This document shows, one piece after another, positions 29,216 to 42,219 of a stretch of DNA of 64,000 bases (positions are counted from its first letter, which is position 1; the number at the start of each line of letters is the position of its first letter). The notes beneath the pieces were generated by a model. It saw only the letters and a list, made by a program, of their open reading frames with translations. It made no database searches and was not told the origin of the DNA. Made by a program: the position numbers and the translations under genes. Origin of the DNA: Aquatica leii (taxonomy: Eukaryota; Arthropoda; Insecta; Coleoptera; Lampyridae); NCBI GenBank assembly GCA_035610365.1, contig CM069434.1, positions 96,150,806-96,214,805 of the forward strand, read 5' to 3'.

Positions 29216-30424
29216 ACATTCTTTGCGAGTTTACAGGTAAAACCTCTTCTCACATCCTTAACTCTCAGCATTTTATTCAACATCTAGAAACTATAAAACT
29301 TGAACCCCAAGATCTTCTCGTGAGCTTTGATGTTACTTTACTTTTTACTAAAGTTCCTATTAGGGATTCGCTTATTATTATCAAACAGTTTCTGTCTCAA
29401 CATGGCAAGGACTTGAGTTTGGTTCCTTTTATTGATTAGTGTCTATCATCTACTTACTTCCAATTTGATAACAAGTTTTACGAACAGGTTTCTGGTGCCG
29501 ATATGGGTTCTCCTCTATCACCTGTTGTAACTAACATTTTTATGGAATCCTTTGAAACGGTTGCTTTGGAATCATCAATATTAAAACCTAAAGTGTGGTT
29601 TAAGTATCTTGACGACACGTTTATTGTTTGGTCTCATGGTCATCTTGAATTGTCTAAGTTTCTTGATCATCTTAATAATCAACACTTAGATATCAAATTT
29701 GCTATCGAAATCGAAAGTAATGGTTCTCTTCCATTTCTTGACGTGCTTGTGACTCGTAAGCCCGACAGATTTCTGGGCCATTCTGTTTATCGCAAACCCA
29801 CACATACGGACAGATACCTTGATGCTTCGTCTCATCATCATCATCCTGCACAGAAACGTTCTGTTATTGAATCGTTGATTCATCGTGCTTTCTCTATTTG
29901 CCAACCTGAGAATCTAGACTCGGAACTGCGTCATCTTACTAGAATCTTAGTGAACAATGGTTATGTAAAGCGAGATATCCATAGAGTTATTAATCGTCGT
30001 CTACATCCACGTACTCAATTACTTAAGGACATTTCTATTCCCGAATCCAACCCGAAATTGACCTTTTTAACCTATATTCATAAGGTTACAGATCAAATAA
30101 AGAAACTTCTTCGTAAGCATGGTATTAAACCCATATTCAACTTGACAGGCAAAACCTCTCAGATTCTTCCTTCTCCCAAAGACAAATTTCCTACACTTTC
30201 ATCTCAAGGTGTATACCAAATTCCTTCTTCATGTGGCTTAGTCTACATTAGTGAAACCGGTCGTCCCGTCATTACTCGCATTTCAGAACATGATCGTTGT
30301 ATAAGAAAAAGGTATATTTCTAAGTCTGCGGTTGCTGAACATCATTTTACTACAGGTCACAAGATAGATTTTGATAACGTTTTGTTGATTGCCAAATCTC
30401 CATTCTTTTTTAACAGGAAATTCT
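29216..30424 (+). pseudogene. PLE3 reverse transcriptase and GIY-YIG endonuclease (3' of Copia)
   Basis: Coding resumes with CEFTGKTSSHILNSQHF. It shows LVSFDVTLLFTKVPI (RT motif A), EQVSGADMGSPLSPVVTN (motif B) and WFKYLDDTFIVWSHG (catalytic LDD near 29610). The linker has SVYRKPTHTDRYLDASS and HHHPAQKRS. The endonuclease reads GVYQIPSSCGLVYISETGRP, where the first Cys of CxC and the Gly of YIG are substituted, so nicking is doubtful. One stop at 29436 splits the RT; otherwise 29503-30424 is a clean 307-codon frame. Confidence 0.86.
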
Positions 30425-30439
30425 GAGAAAGCATAAAAA

Positions 30440-30925
30440 TTATCAAACACCCCAATAACTTCAATCGCGATCATGGTTTCGAGCTATCCCCTGTTTGATT
30501 CCCAGGTCATTAGTCCTTTATCGAAAACACGCCCCTTATCAACCGTAACCCAATCAGAGTCGAGCTTAACCATCCATGACGATCCTTTTTCTTTATATAC
30601 GGAGACTATTTCTTCTTAAGTTACTTCTACGGAGTTTGAGTTGATTACCTAACTCGGTAGTGGTTCTTTGTTAGATTTTCGTTTGCTTTTTCAAGTTATC
30701 GTTTTCTTTCTTACCTTTTCAGAGTTTAGATTATGGCTTGCTTCACAAGTAGATAACCTAATTTTTGAGAAGTTCTTAGTTAGATTTCGGTTGCTTGTTT
30801 GAGTTTTGCGATTTATCTCACGCCCTTACGAAAGTGGGCAAAACGTTAGCAACTTCGGTTACAACAACAATGACACGGTTCAAACCCGGAAGACATTCTT
30901 ATCTTAGTACAACAAAGTAAAAGCC
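30440..30925 (+). repeat. PLE3 inverted pseudo-LTR, right
   Basis: Partner of 23655-24165 in opposite orientation; see that entry. It ends near GAAGACATTCTTATCTTAGTA. Confidence 0.75.
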
Positions 30926-31079
30926 AAATTTAAAAAATATAAGTATTCTATTGCTGTTGCATGTGTATTAACTTTTTATATTTATTTACCATTCAAGATA
31001 AACCTTGCACTTTAGAGAATTCATGACATCTTTAATTGACCACTTAGCCCAAGGTCATATACAAAGTGCATATTTTGCC

Positions 31080-31243
31080 AAGGACAACATCGGAATTCAT
31101 AAAACGAATGAAATTTAACATCTAATTAGAGCTCATGGGCATGTCCACTTAAGTCATTTCTTTAACCCCATTGAAATACTGTTTAACCAATGGAAAATCA
31201 TCATAAAGAAAAGTTTGTCTACGGATGAAAAACAACTGTAGCT
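31080..31243 (+). pseudogene. Tc1/mariner (IS630-type) transposase catalytic-domain relic
   Basis: One plus-strand reading gives DNIGIHKTNEI, then after a stop LSHFFNPIEILFNQWK. These are the second catalytic Asp block and the downstream NPIE block of Tc1-like DDE transposases. Only this short piece is recognisable. Confidence 0.7.
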
Positions 31244-31269
31244 CAAATTCATAATGCTTCTAAAAACAC

Positions 31270-32215
31270 CTAGGTGTTTAATAGGACCGTGTGTGCTAGT
31301 GTAATAACTTAGAACTTTAAATAATTGGATTAATTGATCGACGTGTGCTAAAATAACGAATTAAAACTCTAAACAATACAAAATTTAAATTATTTTTTGT
31401 GTTAACTGCTTATACTGTAAGCATACAATTTATTACACTACCCCACATTATTAATGATTGTTTTTTTATATTTAATATAGACTAGGTGTTTATAAGATCA
31501 ATGTGTGCTAGTATAAAAAATTTTAAACAATGGAATTTAAAATATTGTTTTGTATTATCTGCTGGTACTGTATGCATAGAATTTATTACACCACTATACA
31601 ATAATGATTATTGTTTTGTTTATGCTGAATATATAATATTAGACGGTAAAGTGCTTAATAGAACAACGTGTGCTAGTCTAATATATTAAAACATTAAACA
31701 ATCAAAATTTTTAATTTTTTCGTCTACAATACAATTTATTACACCATCCCAAATTATTAATTATTGTTTTTTTTTAAATTTATATTTAATATAAAATATT
31801 ATACACCTAAGTGTTTAATAGATTAATGTGTACTAGTATAATAAACTAAAACTTTAAACAATCGAATTTATATTTTTTTTGTTTTATCTGTTTGTACTGT
31901 ATATATAGAATTTATTACACCACATTACAGTAATGATTTTTTTTTATGTTGAATATATAATATTAGGCAGTTAAGTGCTTAATAGAATTACGTGTTTTAG
32001 TGTAATAAATTAAAACCTTAAACAATCAAAATTTTAATTTTTTTCGTGTTATCTGCTGGTACTGTAAGCCTAACATTTATTACACAACCCCACATAATAA
32101 TTTTTTGCTTTTTTTTATGTTTAATATACAATATTATACACCTATGTGTTTATTACAACGGTTTGTATTAGTGTAATAAATTAAAACTTAAAATTTAATT
32201 TAAATTTCTAATAAG
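31270..32215. repeat. Degenerate tandem repeat, about 164-bp unit, ~6 copies
   Basis: The block GTGTTTAATAGA...GTGTGCTAGTGTAATA followed by ATTTATTACACCA recurs with unit starts near 31272, 31486, 31650, 31809, 31973 and 32143, a period of 159-170 bp over the last four. An extra partial unit lies at 31335. Copies are diverged, so it is old. Confidence 0.75.
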
Positions 32216-33230
32216 TTATGTGTAAACAATTCTACTATAGTTTTTTAGAATGAACTATATGTAAGTGCTGGTGTAGAATTACACGTTTAATTACCTCTAT
32301 TATTGTTAATTATTTACACAACTAATTACATAACAAAGTTTTTGTTTATTCTGTGGATTATTCAACACATTCATTATTTTAAAGTAACCAAACTTTAAAC
32401 TGCAGTAAACCAGAAACAATTTGGCGAGCTATATGAAAAAAATTAATTTCAGTTCCATTAACGCACACTGTTAAAAACAATAAAATAAATTAACAGAAGT
32501 GAGAAAGTATTCAGTTATCTCAACTTATATCATTATTTTGTCAGCATAATGAAAAATTGCCAAAAAGAATGGCAAAAATATAGCTGATAACTACACAATC
32601 AAAAATCAAAAAAATGTATGCAAACTCTACAAGATTAAAAAAAAATCCAACTTTATAATATAAGAAATAAAAAAAAAGACACAAGTATCATGACTTTTTG
32701 CAAAAGCAATAGATTCCTCTAACTGCAAAACTGAATTTATTCAACAGCAGTTGCAAATTACAAAGAACAAAAAAATCAAATCAATGAAAAGAAATTTTAT
32801 GCCAAACATATCTTATTCTATCGTAAAAGAAATGTTTTACATTTTTTTAGGATTATCAACTTCTAAAAAATGGTTCAAACGAAAACTGATATTCCATCAC
32901 CAAAAAAACGTAAATTATAGAATTATTTTTTAAAGAGAATTTAATTACTCGTTTATGCGTAACGAAATTCATTGCCGTTGCTTTTAAAAAATGAAAAAAA
33001 AAACAATAACATTGACGTGAACAAAAGCAGTAAAAATAATAATTAAAGAAAATAAGAAAGTGTGTCAAAAACATAAGTTTGCGATGAAAATATTTTTTGA
33101 AAGCTACGACATGTTTCTGTAGTTCTGATTTCAGAATAAATAACCAAAAAGTTCCATTGCGTATAGTTTTTTCACAATATAAAATTTTCTGTTTTTAGTG
33201 TTTATGGACAGTTTTGTAAAATAGCTACAA
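32216..33230. other. AT-rich stretch without recognised genes
   Basis: Low-complexity A/T runs only; short frames here have no recognisable content. Confidence 0.5.
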
Positions 33231-33249
33231 AAGACTGCTCCAATGACCT

Positions 33250-33880
33250 TAACAGGTTTTGTTACATTTGCAGTGAGCTTACCTGAAACCTGAAAGAAAT
33301 ATTACAGATTTTGTGAAGAAAGTATACTGTGCTTACTTTATTGTTAAACTGGGAGACTAGAATAAATCTCAGGCCCACACATCGTCTGTTGTGTTTGTAT
33401 AGAAGAATTGAAACAGTGATTGAGTACAAACATTTCATCGGTTATGCGTCCCGTACCTAAAGATATATTTATTTTGACTTTGATAAAAAGGATTGTTTTG
33501 ATGATGTTTTCAATGCAGCAAAAAGTAACAATTCTCAAATCTTGTCGTGAAGTGAATTAAATAATTTAGTGAGAAACTTGGGCTTTCCTAAATATTCCGT
33601 AAAGCTACTAGGTTCTAGGCTAAATGAATATAGCTTATTGGCACCTTGTGTCTCTTTTTCATGTGCAGAAGACAAAAAAGAGATTTTTTTCTTTATTTTT
33701 CTAAAAATGTTGATTTAGTTGATTGCAGCAATATTCTTTTCTTGATGACACAGTTTTAAATTAAATATGACGCATACAAATAGGTTTTCATTGACTCGTG
33801 CAAAAAAAGATTAAAGCTGTGTTACTCCTTAACAGAAACAAATATGGCTAAATACGAAGAGAACCTTCCATGTACTACAA
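33250..33880 (+). pseudogene. Relic of a multi-copy arthropod protein family (unassigned)
   Basis: A broken plus-strand reading starts with NRFCYICSE (a C-x2-C pair) and continues in changing frames through ELNNLVRNLGFP, KLLGSRLNEYSLL and FIDSCKKRLKLCY. The pattern recalls a repeated, probably transposon-borne family found in several arthropod genomes, which I know only by pattern and cannot name. Frameshifts occur about every 60-100 bp. Confidence 0.35.
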
Positions 33881-33889
33881 AGAATACTA

Positions 33890-36800
33890 CAAAAATGTAT
33901 TTACATCATATATCAAGGCATTATTTTTCTAAATTTTGAAACGTAATTTTCAGAAAACCTCATGAACTTAAACAAATGACGTATTTGAAATTGACATACC
34001 AAAAAACAAAAATATTTGTTTACTGAAAATTTGGAGACCAGTGAAACAATTCGAGCCCGTTAAATGTAAAAAAAAAGAACTTGGATCCAATAATCAAAGA
34101 AACGCTTAATTTAATATGTGTAGGTTCTTTCTTACAATACCAAAACAGAAACGTGTTTTATTTAACGGTAAACTTTACAGTCGAATATTCGGTAAGACTT
34201 TAAGATGGATGTACTATAGTAAACCTGATAGAAAATGCTCTTCAAATAGCGGCGTGTAAATGCCTTAAAAACGTCGAGAATTTAGTATCTGGAGTGATCG
34301 GGGTACCAAATTTCAACACACTTGTCAAACAATTCATAGATAATAAATTGTTGACCAATTCGTACGACAAAAATTGATGAATTTTTGCCCTTGAGTTTGA
34401 AACCTTTTGAAGACATTGTGAGAACTCGGAAATTAGATTGAGCAGAACGTAACTAACATTATTCAAGCAAGAAAATTAAACTGGTGGTAATATACAGACA
34501 GAAAAGTCCCTAAATGAAAAAAGACAAAAGCTGAGTTTGTAGACAATTTTACCCACGAGATTAATCTAGAATTAAAGATTCCCAATCAGCACACAACATC
34601 TTCAAAACGTCTGTTTAGTGCCTGTTTTATGTCTGAACGTCTGTGGCTCTAAAAAAAGACATCTTAACAATATCTGTTATAAAGCATCTTAAAAACGTCC
34701 GAGTTAAGGTGATTTAAAGACATTTGTTTAACCATTGTTTCACGTTTTCTATATAAATGTCAGAGTTGTACCAAAAACAATGTTGCAGCTTTTGGCAGTA
34801 GATGTATTTTATTATTTTAACGTTTGGAAAAAAATAATTTTAAACGTTTTTAAGATACACGAAAAATTGTTTTTAACTTAGTGTTGGCTGGTAACATTGC
34901 TAGCTTCTAACTTTAATTTTGAGATTTCTGGCTCAAAAATACGTAAATCGGTTGGTACAAAATAAGAAAAAATTTTTGCGTGTAGTAGTAACCTATATGC
35001 AGTTAGTCATTACTCGATCTAAACTTGATAAAGCGATTACAAAGTGCAAATACAAAAAATTGAAATCTTGCAGAATGCTGTATTTGTTAAATATTTAATA
35101 TTTTGTTTGTTTATATATCAAATATATACTTAATATACAGTGGCAACTCGTCCGGTCGAGTTTAAAATGGGCTACAATTTTGAAATGCTTATAAAAAATG
35201 TAAACGTTTTTAGATATCATTATGCTATTATTTAGGTAACTACCAAAATGTTTTGAAACTTTATCAGCTCCATCCAAATAAAACAATAAATATGGAAAAC
35301 AATACAAGGCATTTATCGTATCACATTTTCAAGGTTTTTAGTGAAGGTTGTTAACATCACTAAATAACATGCACTGAAAAGTAAAAAATAATGATTTAAA
35401 TACATGGCATCAACTTCAAAATGTAATTTTATCTAAATAAAAATTTTGTCGTTTAATTGTAACTAAATTAAATAATTTTTTACTTTTTATTGCTTTTTTC
35501 AAAGTCGGTTATTTTTTTTTTAAATGTTTTATTATGAACTACAGTAGAAAACTGCCGTGTAAAATTACTTTTTGCAGTTTTATCTGCTTGATTTAGTTCA
35601 AAACTTGGAATGGGTCTTCCTAGAGATTTTATTTCAATTTTTGTTTATAACGACAGTCTTATGAATTCATTTTTTTAATAAATTGTAAAACTATTTTTTG
35701 CATTTTTAGAAAGTTCCGTATGACAAATATATCGTTTCACTTAGAACACGTACAACTTGTTCCATCGAAGATTTAGTACTGAACCGCGGGTTATAACAAC
35801 GTAAACCCGTTTGCACATTAAAACTGCATATAAAAATCTCATAGTAAGGGTTGCGAAATCATGCTACGATACCTTGTTACATATAAGGGAAAAGCTCCAA
35901 TAACTGTAGCCCAAACATGAAGAAATACCTATTTAGTTTACGTGTTAAAATAATAAAAAGTAGTTGATTCCTATAAGAAAAAAACTGAGAAATTTACGCA
36001 CGGGATTAATCCAAAAAAAAGTATTCGAATAAAAATTTAATATGAAATGTTTACACCCAGAAAATATCGACATAAATGTCATAAACAGTTTCATATATTT
36101 CGGTGTTTTGATATTGAGACAATATTCTAAAACTAATCGTTCTTATACAAAAATTTCAAGAAAAATTGCACTTAGTGGGAATTCGACTAACGGTTTTACT
36201 AAAAAAAGTGACGTAAACCAAAAAAATTTTTAAAATAAAACATTAATTTTATATAGCTTTTCATGCGTAAATATTTAACAATTCGATCGGAATAATCTTG
36301 TTTTGAATCCGTTATGTTGTACTTTTTTTCTTAGTTTGCAAAACCAACTTTACCGTACGTAATTTCTAACCAATTAAATTCTACGGTGAATTGGTAACAT
36401 TATCCCGTTTAACAACATCTGGTTAAATTGAAGGCCGTTTCTCATAACTTAACGTAAAAAAACTGAAATTATGTCATAGAATGACATTTTTTGTTAAAAT
36501 TTATAAAGTTAATATTCTCTTTGTAGTATCACTTATTTATTATTTTTATGAAACATTAATAACGTAATTAAGTAAATATTTATATACTCAACTACATGAA
36601 AGAGCCACTTAGAGATTAATATATTGTAAGAAAACTCAAGAAGTGGCATGCGATACTGCTCTTATTTATTTCAGGCATTTCTGAGCGTCTCCAATGTGAT
36701 GATAACATTGCATTAAATAAATAATTAAATTCCAAATTCCATCACTTAACAAACACTTCAATTATTTCTACTATATTTATTGTACTGTTATCAAAAAGAG

Positions 36801-39600
36801 AACAAAGGTCACGTTACATAAACTATTGACAATCATTATTATTACATTTTTCAGGCGTCAGAGTGAGAATTTTTGATAACCTTTAAAAGAGGTCTTTTGA
36901 AATGGTGCAAAAAAAATCAAATCAGAGATAGTTGAACGGCATTTGTTATCGTTTTATTAATTCAAAAATGCTTCTTGTTTTTGCATTTTAAATAAACTTT
37001 CTTAAATTATTGCGATTTTACAAATTTAGTTGATTTTACACTATTTCAATGTTTAGATTTTAATTGTGAATCTCTAAAACCAAAAATCTTCCTTTTGGAA
37101 CCTTTTAACAAAAATAATTACTTATAATGCATTCTTATTTTTATCAAAGTTGATAGGTATTCTATTTATCAATAATGAATTGCTCAAAAAATTGTTTAAA
37201 AAAAACCATTACAATTATTAAAATTTAAAATCAACTGCTTCAGCAATTTAACACTTTTACTTTAATAAAATGATCGAAAAGATGTAAAACATTTTCTTCC
37301 TACAGCCGAGCACTGTTTACGTCAATAAAACTTTTGTTGCAACCTAAAACATGTCTCGATTTCAGCTTCCTTGAGTGTACTACAACGCTAGTAAATATTC
37401 TTGTAAATTATTACATTTAGGATTAAAGTTGGTGTTTAAAAATATAAATTCCATGTTTGTTTCAAAAAATTCATTTAAAAAACAATCAAAAAATTTCAAT
37501 ACGTCCTTTGTTACGTCTGGCAAAAACAAAAAAAAATAGAAAATTCTGCGTACTACGAGTTAGAACTTGTGTCTTTAATTCAAATTAATAGAATAAATAG
37601 ATAAAAATTATATAAATAACTAAGAGTTTGGCAATTTGTAAAAGAGATGGAAGTAAAAATCAACTAGTTGGAACTTTAGGAACAAACATCATTGCATCTA
37701 AGCAAAAACAAATACTGAACCTCGATAGTAGATAAAGTTTTTTTTGTTATTGAAACAAAATGACTCAAATCCAAACATAAGACTCAACAAAACAGTCCTA
37801 ATTTTTTTTTGCGTGTCAACTTCCTAACAGTCCTTCCCCCAAAAGTGGCGAAAAGAATGTGGAGCATGACGATTGTGAATTTTGGAAGAAAGTAAATTTT
37901 ACAAGTGACATTTAATGTGTACATATATTATCTATTTACAAAAAATTTAAATTATTGACCTACAGCAATTTGCCCCGTGTTACCAACCTTTTTGTTACGA
38001 GTTCTGTTGGTCAACCACGCCACCACGGCTAGCTAGGATGTCGGCGAGTGAACGCAGTTAAGAATGAGATCTTTAAAAAAATTGGTGAAACTCCGTTGTA
38101 CTAGAAAAATCCTTGGCTTGGAGACATCAAGTGTGCGTATAAACCAAGCAATAAAATAAAAACAAAAAATCATCAACTAGAGAACGAACAACTTTGTGAA
38201 ATATATTTTCTCAATTGGCAAGAAGACAACACTTTAGTATCATCAACAAAATATACAAGTAATAAACAAGATACTACACAAAAGAAAAAAGTCAATCAAG
38301 CATGAACACTTACATTCAGTATCAAACAAAACTTTAGTTCTCAAGATTTAATGTAAAACAAAAGAACTGCTCCTAGTTCCTTAGTACAGTAACTGGTAAA
38401 AATGGTTACTCTCGATGCTTTTGAAAAGTGTAAGCTTACATTTGACGAATTAATCTTAGACACCTCTGTTTTGAATGCATACAAATCAGTAAGGTACTCA
38501 AACAGTACAAGTCGTAGCCAATAATGCACAAACATACAAGCAGCTGAAGGCTAAAGTATAAATTCGACTGGAAATAAATTATTAATAATTACTTTCAAAT
38601 AAACTAACGGTAGTTGAGAGCTTAATAGAAGTAGTGACGCATCACAAAATTAATAACGCTTAAGACTTAGTAGATAATATAAAAGTTGACCAATTACGTA
38701 ACACAATTACAAAAAGGATATACCAAATTCGACGTTGTAGTATAGGGCAAATAAGCCGCATCAACAGCTATTCCAAATTTGGATGAACCAATATCCGTAA
38801 AGTCATTAATCCTACATTAATTACAGCATCTGAAGTGGGCAATTACGTGTTTGACACTGTTTCCACTCTTAGTAACTAGGTAGAAAAAAAACCTCAAGTC
38901 TCCGCCAAATGCGCTATAAAGAATTTTAACTTAACAAAAGCAAAATGGTGTCTGTAGCCGTCAGCATTAAGTAGATTAAACCTGTCAATATACGTAAAAC
39001 ATCTTAATTTCACTAAAATTGCTAATAGTAATAACAACGATAAATTAAATAAAAATAAATTACTTACAATTGAACAGACAAATTTTCTATCAAAATGAAA
39101 CCACTCACAGCAAATCTTTAACAGAAAATAAACATCCCCCACCATAGAATATCGAATTATCGAATAAAACCGAAAAATCTAACTAGTGGTGTCCGCGTAC
39201 CAGTGACGTGGCAAAAATTTTATTGAAACACGATAATGTGAAATATTATTACTAGAGTAATTCTCATGAAATTTTGAAATTCCTGTCCTGTCAGTTTTTA
39301 AAATAAACCTAATCGACTTAAGATGGTATTTTTTTTCGGAAAGAGTATCAAGGCTAAAAATGTTGGTAATAACTTTGAAACCGTACGGGCATTTGTGAGG
39401 AATAATATATATATAGTGCTCTTTGCTTATATAAACTCTTTAATTACCATTTTGGGCATTTCTCTCCTAATTGGCAAATCACTGTCCTAGGCAAGTTTTA
39501 CCTAATTAGGGTTATTATTTATGAGGTCTGTGTATAAATAACAATTATCTGCTACCTATTCTAAACCCGGCATAGCTATATAACAACATAATAATTCAAT
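33890..39600. other. Long AT-rich stretch without recognised genes
   Basis: About 5.7 kb with no frame above 83 codons. 34590-34740 has reiterated ACGTCTG/AGACAT-like words that could be an old repeat. Nothing else is supported. Confidence 0.5.
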
Positions 39601-39633
39601 AAACAATTAAAAAAATTTTGAATGTCTCAAAAG

Positions 39634-40231
39634 ACAGTCCCCTGTTGTGTCCCATTCCAAGAATGATAAGTATTACAATAAATATTTCCTTTTAGTAGTG
39701 AAAGTACGTACTTTTACAGGTTATAATCAATAATTAAATACAGTAAGCATGTTACGAAAGAACAATTATCATTATAAATATTTTATTATGCAAAAAAACT
39801 GGCACCCGAATGTTGTCCCCAAAATGTTTGAACAGTCCCCTGTTACAATTTGAAAACTGCGCCAAAATCATACAAGCTTTTTCATGATTGCTTATTACCG
39901 TGCAACGGAACGGCCACAATCTAAAGTTAATTCGTATGCAGAGCTGAGAGCGCTAACGTTGTTTTGTTGTCTGTCAACGCTACGTCTGTAGATAAACCAC
40001 GTGTCGTGGCCGCTTGTTGCAACAGTCCACTGGTAAGTAATTTTTTTAATGTTTTAAGTGCTTTAATTATAAAAATTTTATACAACATTTACGCAGAGAG
40101 TACGTTACTGTTTCTGACTAATACTATTAAAAAAATTAATATGATTTTAAGCTAAGAACGTCTATGTGCAAAAATAACAGTCCCCTGTCATCTAATGACA
40201 CAGAGGACTGTTCTATCCTACAGGGGACTGT
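39634..40231. repeat. Cluster of a 12-mer (ACAGTCCCCTGT) upstream of family X copy 1
   Basis: Exact copies lie at 39634-39645, 39832-39843 and 40177-40188, with an inverted exact copy at 40220-40231 and one-mismatch forms at 40022-40033 and (inverted) 40200-40211. Another exact copy at 43762-43773 precedes family X copy 2. The 12-mer is itself close to palindromic (ACAG...CTGT). Subterminal transposase-binding repeats would look like this. Confidence 0.7.
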
Positions 40232-40319
40232 TTTATTTTTTGGTTGTGACTGTTTACCATAATTTATTTTGCTATAACTTTTGAGAATGTATAGTCTTTC
40301 TTATAGGTAATGCTCCGCG

Positions 40320-41012
40320 ATGCCGCCCAAAAAAACGAAATCGAAGGAAGAAATATTGGAACAAAAACGAATTGCTGAACGATTAAGGTACCGACGTCTG
40401 AAAAATGATCCTCAAAAAAGAGAAAAAATGAAAGAGAAGGAACGTCAAAAGTACCAAGTGAAGAAAGAAAAGGACACAAGAAAATTAATTAAGAACATGA
40501 ACCGTCGTGAGCACAAAGTTGCAAAAGAAACCTGGAAAAAACATTGCACTACTTATCGTGCAAAGAAAAAAGCTATGAAAGAAATTACGAATACTTTCGT
40601 TCGGGAAAATACACCTGAATCCGTGTGTCTTTTTTCAGTCTCTTCAGTGCCTTCAAGTTCAGTTAATGAATTAAATATTGTGAAAAGACGTGCTAAATCC
40701 AAGCGCGAACGTATTATTAGAGAGAAAGACCGTAAGATTAATCATTACAAGAAGAAAATGGAAAAGTATAAAAAAAGGTTACAACGATTGGAAAAAGCTA
40801 ATATGAAAAATAAGGTCGACACACCGAATACCAAACTACAAAGAATGTGTGAGACACCTCATACTCGAAAAGAGGTTGTTAAAAAAGCACTTTTTGGTGA
40901 AGTATTGAATGAACAATTAAAAGAAAATTATACAAATTTGAAAACCTTTAAAGAAAAACAAATTTACGCACTCACCTGCTGCCATATGGGTTCACTTGCA
41001 ACCGATTTTTAA
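40320..41012 (+). CDS. Family X element, N-terminal basic coiled-coil protein (copy 1)
   Basis: A 230-codon frame from MPPKKTKSKEE to a stop at 41010-41012. It is rich in Lys, Arg and Glu with heptad-like helices, a composition typical of the N-terminal region of this family, which seems to be a DNA transposon of unassigned superfamily. The end (YALTCCHMGS) runs into sequence that belongs near the second catalytic block, so roughly 1 kb of the family core, including the first Asp block, is deleted. It could still make a truncated DNA-binding protein. Family assignment is by comparison with copy 2. Confidence 0.6.
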   Translation: MPPKKTKSKEEILEQKRIAERLRYRRLKNDPQKREKMKEKERQKYQVKKEKDTRKLIKNMNRREHKVAKETWKKHCTTYRAKKKAMKEITNTFVRENTPESVCLFSVSSVPSSSVNELNIVKRRAKSKRERIIREKDRKINHYKKKMEKYKKRLQRLEKANMKNKVDTPNTKLQRMCETPHTRKEVVKKALFGEVLNEQLKENYTNLKTFKEKQIYALTCCHMGSLATDF

Positions 41013-41035
41013 ATGTTTACCATCTGACACAACCT

Positions 41036-41985
41036 ACATTCATTTCGTGAGCGATGGACCTGTAACTCAGTACCAAAATAAAACAATGTTTTTTATCCTA
41101 GCATCAAGGCTCCATCTAGAGCTGCCAAATGTAGAATAGTTTTCGTGGAACTTTTTAGAGAGTGGTCACGGTAAGGGCGCTCCTGATGGGGTTGGGGCAA
41201 CTTGCAAAAGGACGGCTGATGCGGTCGTTGCTGCAGGAGGTGACATTGATAGTTTGGAAGCATTTGTAGACACCATACAACAGAGATGTACTGGAATCAC
41301 TATCTTTACGATTGACGAGGAAGCCATAAATAAACTAACCAGCGATATTCAAAAAGACACAAGCAATTTAAAAAGCTTCAGTGGAACTCTCAAAGTCCAT
41401 CAGGTAAAGGGCAAAATAACAAAATGTCATTTGGGATTATCACAAGGCGCTGTCCAACTCATAATGAAAAGTTTGAGCTGCTCTTGTAAAAATGAATGCC
41501 ATCATTTTAATTTAGGTGTAATGCAGTACAAAGCAACCAGAAAACTTAATTTGGAGAATGTTTACACAGATTCGGAATGTGAAGGCGAATCTAGACTAAA
41601 TCTGAACTTACCTATTAGTGAATCTATTATAGAGGAAGACATTTCACAGGCTGTAACGTGTGATAAGTTTAAAAATACTGAATTTGAAAATATTGCTGGA
41701 CCTTCACCCATATAAAATTGGTGATTACGTTTTAGTTTAGTTCCCCGTCGGAAACAAAGAATATCGTTATGTTGCAATAGTAAATCAGATAGACAACGAG
41801 GAAGGTGAACTAACGAAGATTTGTGATGATACTGGTCACACGTTTAAAGTTGATGAAGATGATGTTTCGGATGTAACTTTTGAACAAATAATGGAAAAAC
41901 TTCCAAACCCAAATTTAGTTTTAAAAGGAAAAAGAATTTTTTATTTTTTTAAATCATCTGTACCTGTTTTTGAGAAATAGGTTAA
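41036..41985 (+). pseudogene. Family X element, C-terminal part (copy 1)
   Basis: The plus strand reads HFVSDGPVTQY at about 41040, WNFLESGHGKGAPDGVG at about 41145-41195, KRTADAVVAAGGDIDSL, and then a 153-codon frame 41254-41715. After a stop a GDYVLV...NKEYRYVAIV block near 41715-41780 suggests a small SH3-like C-terminal fold. The SDGP and ESGHGKGAPD blocks match copy 2. One stop near 41139 and frameshifts inactivate it. Confidence 0.68.
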
Positions 41986-42219
41986 GACTGTTAAGACTGA
42001 TTACGCTGTAAGCTATAACGCTAATGATAATTATAAATTAAGTTGTCATTTTGTTTAGCTAAGAAGTTGATTTTGATAAGTTTATATGCACAAACGTGCT
42101 CTAACATTAAATTTATTTTTATAACTTTTATTTTGTTACATTTCTGTTTTTTTTTATTTAATGCTATCAATATGTCCTGTTAATGTCAGAATAAAATAAA
42201 AGCGTTGACTGAAGAAATG

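Larger units (their letters stand above)
23640..30930 (+). mobile_element. Penelope-like element PLE3 with inverted pseudo-LTRs, split by Copia
   Basis: The coding parts at 24169-24960 and 29216-30424 join in order across a Copia insertion. The flanks 23655-24165 and 30440-30925 are inverted copies of each other, for example GATCGCGATTGAAGTTATTGG against CCAATAACTTCAATCGCGATC. Inverted pseudo-LTRs occur in Penelope elements. Without the Copia the element would be about 3.0 kb. Confidence 0.85.

Noticed and set aside
31270..32215. CRISPR-like array
   Set aside because: The whole unit is repeated and diverged, with no constant repeat plus unique spacers, and the DNA is eukaryotic.
38341..39145. 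Short minus-strand frames (64 and 83 codons) with a faint resemblance to retroelement or membrane proteins
   Set aside because: No collinear motifs; resemblance is at chance level in AT-rich DNA.
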